NCBI GenBank assembly: GCA_030595845.1
Contig: JAUVCL010000136.1
Location: 1 to 5,337, forward strand
Reading direction: 5' to 3'
Length of the DNA: 5,337 nucleotides
From: Campylobacterota bacterium
Lineage (GTDB): Bacteria > Campylobacterota > Campylobacteria > Campylobacterales > Sulfurovaceae
Shown here: piece by piece, positions 1-4,892 of the stretch
Numbering within the stretch: position 1 is the stretch's first letter
Layout: every line of letters starts with the position of its first letter
Notes under the pieces: model-generated
Database searches by the model: none
What the model saw: the letters and a program-made list of their open reading frames with translations, nothing else
What the model was told of the DNA's origin: nothing
Program-made: the position numbers and the translations under genes

Positions 1-117
1 GACTCTATCGAAAGTATCGAAGTACTTAGAAGAGGTAGAATCAGAAGAGCGAAATTGTTCTATCTTAGAGAACTCAAAGGTAAAGCAGCGCGTATCAAAG
101 AACACCGTAGGAAATAG
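1..117 (+). CDS. rplS: 50S ribosomal protein L19, C-terminal part (5' end outside window)
   Basis: Reading frame 1 is open from the first base to a TAG stop at 115-117 and encodes 38 residues. They contain the L19 C-terminal signature: IEVLRRGRIRRAKLFYLREL followed by KGKAARIKE and a basic end, HRRK. L19 is a protein of the large ribosomal subunit that sits at the interface with the 30S subunit. The family is usually about 115-120 residues, so roughly the last third is present and the start lies upstream of the window. The identification rests on the well-conserved RRGR...AKLFYLR...GKAARI pattern, and nothing looks truncated at the C-terminus. In most bacteria rplS closes the rpsP-rimM-trmD-rplS operon. 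Here it is followed by a 210-base gene-free stretch, consistent with the end of a transcription unit. Confidence 0.97.
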   Translation, partial: DSIESIEVLRRGRIRRAKLFYLRELKGKAARIKEHRRK

Positions 118-142
118 TTCTTTCGTTCTATTTCACTTCATC

Positions 143-221
143 TTCGGTCGAATGGGCTTTGTTCCGTTCGGTCACTTACTATCAGTAAGCTCCCTCTCTC
201 CACAAAACCCATTCAACCAAA
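143..221. repeat. Nested inverted repeat (MITE/REP-like or structured RNA element) after rplS
   Basis: The two outer arms, 143-162 and 202-221, can pair over 20 positions: 17 are Watson-Crick and the other three are C/A mismatches in the plus-strand sense. On the minus strand all three become G-U wobbles, so a minus-strand transcript could form an uninterrupted 20-bp helix. Between the arms lies a second hairpin with stem 175-180/184-189 and loop ATC. TTCGGTC occurs twice in direct orientation (143-149 and 167-173). No T-tract follows the outer arm on either strand, so it is not a classic intrinsic terminator, although it may still mark the end of the rplS unit. It carries no reading frame of note. 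An interspersed non-coding repeat is the likeliest reading; a processed structured RNA is the alternative. Confidence 0.6.
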
Positions 222-292
222 TCTAAAGCAAACTAAAACGAAATAATTTATTTTATATATTATTTTATTATCACTCTTTTTTAATTTATCGC

Positions 293-298
293 TATAAT
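293..298 (+). promoter_or_regulatory. Predicted -10 box of the membrane-protein operon
   Basis: TATAAT is preceded by CGC and by a long A/T-rich, T-tract-bearing stretch (241-290), the usual look of sigma-70-type promoters in Campylobacterota, where a -35 box is often not recognisable. Transcription would start near 304-306, giving a leader of about 22 bases that includes the Shine-Dalgarno-like TTAGGA at 315-320, seven bases before the ATG at 328. Confidence 0.6.
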
Positions 299-327
299 GA
301 CTTTTTAAATTTCTTTAGGATATTTCT

Positions 328-903
328 ATGCTTACTGCGCTCAAAAACAAACTTATTTTACTTTTACAACTTATACTTGTACTCATTTATATTATCTTTG
401 AAGAGTTGATATGGGAGGGGATAGCGAAGCCTATCTATGAGGCTATTCATGGACTTAAAGTACTTCAAAAAATTGAAGTGAAATTAGAACATGCAAATCC
501 TTCATTTATTCTTGTTCTTTTTGTTATTTTGCTTATCATAGTAGAGGCCTTTGGTATCTATGCAGGTATCTTGTTCGTTTCTGGACAGGTTGTGTTAGGT
601 CTGACTTTGTATATATCAAAAATACCTATAGCAGCTTTTACTTTTTGGCTCTTTAGAGTGACAGAAGATAAGTTGATGCAGTTTGGCTGGTTTAAATGGT
701 TATATGATCAGATCATGAAAGCCATTGATTGGTTGAAATCCTGTGAAATGTATATCAAGATGATGGCACGTTTAAAGCAGATAAGAAAAAGTATAAAAGA
801 GGGATTTAAAGCCTTTAAAGAAAAATACTTTGCAGGTGAAAGTCCTTTTATTGAAAAGATAAAACGTCTCTATAATACAGTGAAAAGTTCTTTGAAAAAA
901 TAG
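328..903 (+). CDS. Uncharacterised membrane protein, 191 aa, first gene of a two-gene operon
   Basis: I do not recognise a characterised function. Hydrophobic stretches suggest a membrane segment at residues 9-29 and one or two more in 59-107. A charged, Lys-rich, probably helical tail (about 110-191) follows. After the membrane part comes RVTEDKLMQFGWFKWLYD (110-127). From memory this matches a widespread proteobacterial hypothetical membrane family with an RxT...L...GWF motif; that is not verified. The ATG at 328 is supported by TTAGGA seven bases upstream and by the promoter at 293-298. The stop TAG is seven bases before the next gene, so the two are almost certainly cotranscribed. The tail is alternately basic and aromatic, consistent with lying on the inner face of the membrane. 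A role in envelope organisation or transport cannot be told from sequence. Confidence 0.85.
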   Translation: MLTALKNKLILLLQLILVLIYIIFEELIWEGIAKPIYEAIHGLKVLQKIEVKLEHANPSFILVLFVILLIIVEAFGIYAGILFVSGQVVLGLTLYISKIPIAAFTFWLFRVTEDKLMQFGWFKWLYDQIMKAIDWLKSCEMYIKMMARLKQIRKSIKEGFKAFKEKYFAGESPFIEKIKRLYNTVKSSLKK

Positions 904-910
904 AGCTGCT

Positions 911-1834
911 ATGAAAAATAGAATTCTTGCATGGGTCTTACCCTTAGTACTGGTTGGTATTATTGTTGTGTTCAGCATTGAAGAGAGTCGTACTTCTGTA
1001 CTTACTACAGTGCATAGTCTGTTTTATTTTTTAAAAGAAAATCTTTTTGCTTTATTAACTGCTTTTTTCCTAGTTAAAGGAAAGTTTATCTTGACACTTT
1101 TCCTTAAAAAAATTGCCATTCTTTCTGCCACAGGATTGGGAAAACGTTATGTCATAGAAAAAGTGATCACACATAATTTTAAAATACATTTTTTAGATCA
1201 TATCACTGATGATATCAAACGCTTGGTTACCTATGTTAAAAAGGATTTTAAGAATTTTCCGATTGTTAAACAGATCATAGCTGTCTTTGTATTTTTAGGT
1301 TCTTTGGGGTTTGTAGGTAAGTTTATGGGTGGGATGCTTGCTATGAAGGTTTTTATTGCAAAAATTTGGAGTTTTTTACTTGTTTTATTTCTAAAAGCGG
1401 GCACGGCGATAGTTTATTTTTTTACAGATTATTTATGGGGGAGCTGGATCGCACCTATTGTGGAGGTCGTGATCTTTACATGGATATTGTCGTGGATGGA
1501 AAAAGTACCTTTTTTAGCAAAAGGTTTGGCTAAGATTTCTAACTTTTTTATGAAATTCTTTAAAGGGTTAGAGTTTTTTCTGGAAAAAATATTTCATATT
1601 CCTGTAAAAAGATTTTTAAAATGGTTGGCTAAAAAGATACAAAGAAGTATTTATCGTTTTATAGGCTATCAAAAAGTTTCAGCATGGAAACGTTTAAAGC
1701 AAACTAGGCTACTCATACCAAACAGTCATACGAAGCTTTTAAATAAACGTAAAGAGAAAGTAAAGAACAAAAAAGAGACAACTTACTCTTCTTCTTATGC
1801 ACGGTTGAGAGAAAAGAGAAAGGCTGCAAAATAG
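911..1834 (+). CDS. Uncharacterised multi-spanning membrane protein with basic C-terminal tail, 307 aa
   Basis: No characterised family is recognised. Likely membrane segments are residues 5-22, about 44-72 (broken by lysines), 119-140, 152-171 and 178-197. Residues 205-250 repeat Phe/Leu and Lys in an amphipathic pattern (NFFMKFFKGLEFFLEKIF, then RFLKWLAKK), as in a helix lying along the membrane surface. Residues 258-307 are soluble and very basic, with several KRKEK/KNKK/EKRK clusters, which could contact acidic lipid or nucleic acid. The gene starts seven bases after the preceding stop. The upstream TAGAG is only a weak ribosome site, so translation may be coupled to the first gene. The segment YFFTDYLWGSWIAPI (169-183) resembles YIIFEELIWEGIAKPI (21-36) of the upstream protein, hinting that the pair are distant relatives or partners. 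The gene ends 14 bases before the convergent HutZ-like gene, with no obvious terminator. Confidence 0.85.
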   Translation: MKNRILAWVLPLVLVGIIVVFSIEESRTSVLTTVHSLFYFLKENLFALLTAFFLVKGKFILTLFLKKIAILSATGLGKRYVIEKVITHNFKIHFLDHITDDIKRLVTYVKKDFKNFPIVKQIIAVFVFLGSLGFVGKFMGGMLAMKVFIAKIWSFLLVLFLKAGTAIVYFFTDYLWGSWIAPIVEVVIFTWILSWMEKVPFLAKGLAKISNFFMKFFKGLEFFLEKIFHIPVKRFLKWLAKKIQRSIYRFIGYQKVSAWKRLKQTRLLIPNSHTKLLNKRKEKVKNKKETTYSSSYARLREKRKAAK

Positions 1835-1848
1835 TTTGAGGTGGGTAT

Positions 1849-2325
1849 TTATTTATGTCCACTGTCATCTGTTCTTGTGACAAGTTCATTCATCTTCTCT
1901 CCTCCTATATTATAGGCTTCCCCAAAACCAAAGGTTGCTTCTCCGTAGATAGGAGTCAATACATAGAGGTTAAAATCGTTCATGCCCATGAGCATAGTGA
2001 GTGTCTCTCCCTGTTTTGATACAAAGGCTTCCATGATCGGTTCAAATGAAGCATCATCTTTAGAGATAGACTTTACATCACACTGTAAAGAGATACGTTT
2101 TCTTGCAAAGATCTGCTGGGTTTGACTTTCATCTTCTATGAAAAATGCAGAGGCTTTAGCTCTTTGTTGCATGTTCTTGGCATGTGTAGCAATATCTGAA
2201 ATGAAAATATAGATAGAGAGTCCATCATAATAAAAGGGTGCATAAGAAGAGAAAGGATAGCCATTTCCGCTTATTGTTCCTAAAACAGCACTTTTAAAAG
2301 GTTCAAGGTAGGTGGAAAGTTGCAT
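1849..2325 (-). CDS. HutZ/HugZ-like heme utilisation protein (FMN-binding split-barrel fold), 158 aa
   Basis: The protein is homologous to Vibrio cholerae HutZ (176 aa), a dimeric split-barrel protein that binds and degrades heme after uptake. Shared blocks are SYAPF (28-32), FISDIATHAKN (41-51), FIEDESQTQQIFARKRISL (62-80), a DF pair (117-118) and GFGEAYNIGG (133-142). Aligned by eye with HutZ as I recall it, D117 matches HutZ Asp132, and H157 in the C-terminal GHK matches the axial heme ligand His170 in GHRK. HutZ Thr27 is a serine (S12). Conservation of the ligand positions favours heme binding over a plain flavin oxidase such as pyridoxamine-phosphate oxidase. It is shorter than H. pylori HugZ (about 250 aa). 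The start is supported by AGGAG (2332-2336) six bases upstream and by the TAATG overlap with smpB, which makes this the second gene of the smpB operon. No Fur-box-like site was identified. Heme breakdown, as opposed to heme storage or delivery, is inferred. Confidence 0.87.
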   Translation of the reverse strand: MQLSTYLEPFKSAVLGTISGNGYPFSSYAPFYYDGLSIYIFISDIATHAKNMQQRAKASAFFIEDESQTQQIFARKRISLQCDVKSISKDDASFEPIMEAFVSKQGETLTMLMGMNDFNLYVLTPIYGEATFGFGEAYNIGGEKMNELVTRTDDSGHK

Positions 2326-2786
2326 TAGTGACTCCTATCTTTCATCGCTTGCTGCGCTTCACGGTTGAGTGTTTTTGCTTTCATATCGGCACGTTTATCA
2401 TGCACTTGTTTCCCTTTTGCAAGAGCAATACTAACTTTTGCAAAGTTACGTTCATTAAAGTATATCATAAGTGGCACGATGGTCAATCCGTCTTTATGGA
2501 CCTTGACGTAGAGCTTTTCCAACTGTTTTTTATGTAAAAGCAGTTTTCTTGGTGTTCTTGTATCGGGGGTATAGTTTCTGTTGGTTGTCTCCAGGTGTGC
2601 AATGTGTGCGTTCATGATGTGAAGTTCACCTTGTATGAAACGACAAAAAGCATCTGCTAGGTTGGCACGCTTGGCACGAAGTGCTTTGACTTCAGAACCG
2701 GCAAGTACAATACCTGCTTCAAACTTTTCCAGTATTTCATAATCATGTCTGGCTTTTTTATTTTGTGCAACGATGTTAATAGCCAA
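2325..2786 (-). CDS. smpB: SsrA (tmRNA)-binding protein SmpB, 153 aa, TTG start
   Basis: SmpB binds tmRNA and delivers it to ribosomes stalled on broken mRNA, where its C-terminal tail occupies the empty mRNA channel during trans-translation. The sequence shows the full family pattern: NKKARHDY (9-16), GIVLAGSEVKALR (25-37), NYTPDTRTPRKLLLHK (71-86), GLTIVPLMIYFN (100-111), then GKQVHDKR (125-132) and a basic Arg/Lys-rich tail. The length is typical. The start is TTG at 2786-2784: it has AAGGA five bases upstream (2792-2796), an in-frame TAG lies 21 bases upstream of the TTG, and no in-frame ATG occurs before residue 58. The stop TAA shares a base with the ATG of the HutZ-like gene, so translation of that gene is probably coupled. 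Transcription likely starts from the -10 at 2812-2807, leaving a leader of only about 15 bases. Confidence 0.97.
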   Translation of the reverse strand: MAINIVAQNKKARHDYEILEKFEAGIVLAGSEVKALRAKRANLADAFCRFIQGELHIMNAHIAHLETTNRNYTPDTRTPRKLLLHKKQLEKLYVKVHKDGLTIVPLMIYFNERNFAKVSIALAKGKQVHDKRADMKAKTLNREAQQAMKDRSH

Positions 2787-2806
2787 AGCAGTCCTTTTTT
2801 TCTAGA

Positions 2807-2821
2807 ATTATATCATATAAT
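2807..2821. promoter_or_regulatory. Palindromic back-to-back -10 elements of the smpB/truC divergent promoter
   Basis: ATTATATCATATAAT is a perfect inverted repeat of seven bases around the central C at 2814. Each half gives a consensus TATAAT: on the plus strand at 2816-2821 towards truC, and on the minus strand at 2812-2807 towards smpB. The whole divergent intergenic region is 40 bases (2787-2826), so both promoters must lie here. The expected smpB start is near 2800. The expected truC start is near 2827-2828, on its ATG. The two polymerase sites overlap and could compete. The alternative is that the palindrome is also an operator. Confidence 0.6.
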
Positions 2822-2826
2822 CCACT

Positions 2827-3570
2827 ATGGATAATACAGAAACAAACCTTTTGGAAATTCTTTATCAGGATGCCGATATTATTGCGATCAATAAACCTTC
2901 TGGATTACTGGTACATAAATCACCTATAGACAAACATGAAACCCGGTTTGCTTTACAACTTCTGCGTGACCAGATAGGACAATATGTTTATCCTGTGCAT
3001 CGTTTGGACAAACCTACCTCAGGCGTCTTGTTGTTTGCTTTGAACTCAGAGGTGTCGCAAATGATGTCGCTGCTTTTTCGTAGCTCAGAAGTACAAAAAG
3101 AGTACGTAGCTATTGTACGTGGGTATACTGATGATGAGATGTTCATTGATCATCCTCTCAAGCAGATGTTGGACACTAAAGAACAAAAAAAATTGGGCAT
3201 TACCAAGGAAGCACAAGAGGCACAAACTGCTTATACTCGTCTTGGGATTGTGGAGTTGCCTTACGCAGTGAGTCGTTACCCTGTAGCTCGTTATTCATTG
3301 CTTAGATTACGGCCAAAAACAGGAAGAAAACATCAACTCAGACGACATATGAAACATATATTTCATCCTATTATAGGAGATACTAAACACGGTAGAGGTG
3401 AACATAACAGGTTATATCGAGAAAAGTTTGAATGCCACAGACTGTTATTGCATGCTAACAGAGTAGAATTTGTACATCCTCTAAGTAAGAAAAATATTAT
3501 CATACAGGCACCCTTGGATGATATGTTTAAAAAACTATTTAAAATCTTTTCTTGGCAAGAGATGGTATGA
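2827..3570 (+). CDS. truC: tRNA pseudouridine(65) synthase TruC, RluA family, 247 aa
   Basis: TruC converts uridine 65 in the T-stem of some tRNAs (tRNA-Ile and tRNA-Asp in E. coli) to pseudouridine. The protein follows E. coli TruC (260 aa) closely: LEILYQD (9-15), INKPSGLLVH (21-30), DQIGQYV (48-54), the catalytic motif HRLDKPTSG (58-66) with Asp61 as nucleophile, RPKTGRKHQLRRH (162-174), HPIIGDTKHG (180-189) and RLLLHA (205-210). The match to TruC-specific stretches, not only to the general RluA core, favours TruC over RluC/RluD, and there is no S4 domain. The ATG at 2827 adds eight residues before the position where E. coli TruC begins. It has no Shine-Dalgarno sequence and sits six bases after a TATAAT, so the message may be leaderless. 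The TTG at codon 9 (2851) is a weaker alternative start. A VF530-family gene follows after six bases, probably in the same operon. Confidence 0.93.
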   Translation: MDNTETNLLEILYQDADIIAINKPSGLLVHKSPIDKHETRFALQLLRDQIGQYVYPVHRLDKPTSGVLLFALNSEVSQMMSLLFRSSEVQKEYVAIVRGYTDDEMFIDHPLKQMLDTKEQKKLGITKEAQEAQTAYTRLGIVELPYAVSRYPVARYSLLRLRPKTGRKHQLRRHMKHIFHPIIGDTKHGRGEHNRLYREKFECHRLLLHANRVEFVHPLSKKNIIIQAPLDDMFKKLFKIFSWQEMV

Positions 3571-3576
3571 TGTCAT

Positions 3577-3813
3577 ATGACAAATGATGAACATAAAAAC
3601 AACCCTATGCATGGTATAAAGCTTCAGCAGATATTAGAAGAGTTAGAAAAAAGATATGGATGGGAACTCCTGGGACAGCTTATTAATATAAACTGTTTTC
3701 AATATGACCCCAGTATCAAATCTTGTTTAAAGTTTTTACGTAAAACACCTTGGGCAAGAGGTAAAGTAGAAAACTTATACCTTCAAATGTTAACATCCAA
3801 AGAGAAAGAGTAA
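3577..3813 (+). CDS. VF530/DUF2132 family protein, 78 aa
   Basis: This is a small soluble protein of the VF530 (DUF2132) family, named after a Vibrio fischeri protein of solved structure and often annotated as DNA-binding; its role in the cell is unknown. The family signature is complete: NNPMHGIKL (8-16), RYGWELLG (26-33), INCFQYDP (38-45), then IKSCLKFLRKTPWAR (47-61), and VENLYL (64-69). Nearly the whole length is signature, so the gene is intact. The ATG is the only possible start in this frame: the codon 9 bases upstream is an in-frame TGA, which also happens to be the truC stop. No strong ribosome site is visible. With a six-base gap from truC, re-initiation by ribosomes leaving truC is likely. 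Its pairing with a tRNA-modifying enzyme might point to RNA instead of DNA as its partner, but that is speculation. Confidence 0.9.
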   Translation: MTNDEHKNNPMHGIKLQQILEELEKRYGWELLGQLININCFQYDPSIKSCLKFLRKTPWARGKVENLYLQMLTSKEKE

Positions 3814-3834
3814 GATCTTTACTTAATACTCTTT
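3805..3834. terminator. Possible weak bidirectional terminator between convergent genes
   Basis: AAAGAGTAAG (3805-3814) can pair with CTTA (3822-3825) and CTCTTT (3829-3834), leaving a three-base bulge (ATA) and a seven-base loop. The structure includes both convergent stop codons (3811-3813 and 3825-3823). It is A/T-rich, with only short T-runs on either side, so it would be a weak terminator at best. Confidence 0.3.
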
Positions 3835-4785
3835 GATTGCATCATTGATCTGTATGTAGGCCCCTACCGGTGTTGTTTCAAAATAGAGGATATTGTATTT
3901 TTCAGCAAATGCTTTTGTGATCTTTTGGACTTTCAAGAGGCTAAAACGAGGTGCCTTGGGGAAAAGATGGTGTTCTATTTGTGTATTGAGCCCACCATAG
4001 AACCAATGCACTAAAAAACCACCTTTTAATGAACGGCTTCCTCTCATCTGTAGTTCTAACCAGGAGAAATCTTTCGCTTCTTCTTCAGTAAATGTTTCGC
4101 ATCCCAGGTGATTGGTAATAAAACCAAAAGAAAGCCATGGAGAGAGTACAAAATTTAAAGTCACTGCAACGATGAGTGTGTCCAATGCACCTATTTGATA
4201 GAGTAGTGTTCCCCAGATAAGTGGCCAATGTAATAGCATCAGTGAAAATTCACCCCAAAGTTTTCGTTTGATAACAAAGCTGTATGATTGTGCTATAAAT
4301 GCAGGGAACATAAAGAACATTGCACCCCAAAATATGAGATGTTTATACTTTCTAATAAAAGGACTATCACCTTTGTTCGCTGTAAAAGCACCGTCAAGTG
4401 CACGAATGTCTTCATCTTTTTCTATAATATTGCAGTAGGTATGGTGGTTGACATTGTGTTTGTAATCCCACCATGAAGATGAATTTGAAAGTATGAATGC
4501 TGAAAAAGGGTAAGAGAGTTTTTTAGAAAGGGATTTATTTTTAAAATATTGTGTGTGCAGGAGATCATGAGACACAAAAACAGAACGTGTAAAGAGTAAG
4601 GTTAAAAATAGACCGAGTAGAATAGGGTTCCATAAAGGAGCAGTGACAAGAGCGATGATGATACAGAGAAGAACAGCGATCATCTCTATTGTGCCCCTGA
4701 CAGGGACACGCTCCAATAAACCAGCTTTACGCACCTGTGCTTTAAGTTCATCAAATTTATCTGGATATGTGCTTAAGGTGGACAT
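3823..4785 (-). CDS. Membrane fatty acid desaturase, front-end (delta-6-like) type, 320 aa
   Basis: This is a membrane di-iron desaturase (fatty acid desaturase family PF00487, DesA/COG3239-like) that uses O2 and an electron donor to place a double bond in a lipid acyl chain. The three histidine boxes are present: HDLLH (73-77), HNVNHH (110-115) and QIEHH (269-273). The third box carries Gln in place of the first His, the hallmark of front-end desaturases. NH at 225-226 may supply a further ligand. Membrane segments are about 31-50, 54-72, 152-170, 181-199 and 203-222, with all His boxes on the cytoplasmic side by family precedent. There is no fused cytochrome b5 domain (no HPGG), so the donor must be separate; no ferredoxin or reductase gene lies nearby. 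The ATG is supported by AAGAGG five bases upstream (4796-4791). The gene is alone on its strand here. Regiospecificity (delta-5, -6 or -9) cannot be read from sequence. Confidence 0.93.
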   Translation of the reverse strand: MSTLSTYPDKFDELKAQVRKAGLLERVPVRGTIEMIAVLLCIIIALVTAPLWNPILLGLFLTLLFTRSVFVSHDLLHTQYFKNKSLSKKLSYPFSAFILSNSSSWWDYKHNVNHHTYCNIIEKDEDIRALDGAFTANKGDSPFIRKYKHLIFWGAMFFMFPAFIAQSYSFVIKRKLWGEFSLMLLHWPLIWGTLLYQIGALDTLIVAVTLNFVLSPWLSFGFITNHLGCETFTEEEAKDFSWLELQMRGSRSLKGGFLVHWFYGGLNTQIEHHLFPKAPRFSLLKVQKITKAFAEKYNILYFETTPVGAYIQINDAIKEY

Positions 4786-4812
4786 TATGACCTCTTTACA
4801 TTAAATTTTTGT

Positions 4813-4818
4813 ATTATA
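4813..4818 (-). promoter_or_regulatory. Predicted -10 box of the desaturase gene
   Basis: Read on the minus strand, 4818-4813 is TATAAT. Transcription would start near 4806, giving a leader of about 20 bases that includes the AAGAGG ribosome site. The 11-base palindrome at 4821-4831 lies just upstream of this box, between the -10 and the -35 position, where a repressor would block initiation. Confidence 0.55.
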
Positions 4819-4820
4819 CC

Positions 4821-4831
4821 ATAGTCACTAT
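4821..4831. promoter_or_regulatory. Small palindrome, candidate operator in the desaturase divergent region
   Basis: ATAGTCACTAT is a perfect 5-bp inverted repeat around a central C, with ACC and GGT flanking it at 4818-4820 and 4834-4836. It lies between the divergent -10 boxes at 4818-4813 (minus) and 4846-4851 (plus), a natural place for a regulator of one or both genes. It is short and A/T-rich enough to arise by chance. Confidence 0.3.
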
Positions 4832-4845
4832 AAGGTAGGTTACAC

Positions 4846-4851
4846 TATAAT
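4846..4851 (+). promoter_or_regulatory. Predicted -10 box for the gene at 4893
   Basis: TATAAT lies within TACACTATAATTT. Transcription would start near 4858, with a leader of about 35 bases that includes AAGGG at 4880-4884. TATAAG at 4864-4869 is a weaker alternative -10. Both share the box C(A/G)CTATAA, also present at 4826-4833. Confidence 0.45.
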
Positions 4852-4892
4852 TTATGTATACGCTATAAGATAATATTATAAGGGTTTCATGT

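Noticed and set aside
143..221. Intrinsic terminator of rplS
   Set aside because: The stem is long and nested, and no T-run follows on either strand, so the standard terminator model does not fit. It is recorded as a structured repeat instead.
143..221. tRNA gene, integron attC site or CRISPR repeat
   Set aside because: No cloverleaf, no T-loop GTTCGA pattern in the right place, no attC R/L core boxes seen, and only one copy without spacers.
772..978. Minus-strand open frame of 68 codons
   Set aside because: It runs antisense across the junction of the two membrane-protein genes, is Phe/Thr-rich as expected from the complement of Lys-rich coding sequence, and has no family resemblance.
1835..1848. 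Terminator between the membrane operon and the HutZ-like gene
   Set aside because: The gap is only 14 bases and no convincing inverted repeat was found around it.
1849..2325. Pyridoxamine 5'-phosphate oxidase (PdxH) as the function of the split-barrel gene
   Set aside because: It is much shorter than PdxH, and the conserved blocks and the C-terminal His match HutZ instead.
2328..2537. Plus-strand open frame of 69 codons
   Set aside because: It lies wholly antisense to the clearly identified smpB; its His/Phe/Cys-rich composition is that of a shadow frame.
4288..4476. Plus-strand open frame of 62 codons rich in Cys, Lys and His near its start
   Set aside because: It is antisense to the His-box region of the desaturase. 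The CYKC and HCTP pattern looks zinc-finger-like but is a by-product of the opposite strand, and there is no promoter or ribosome site.
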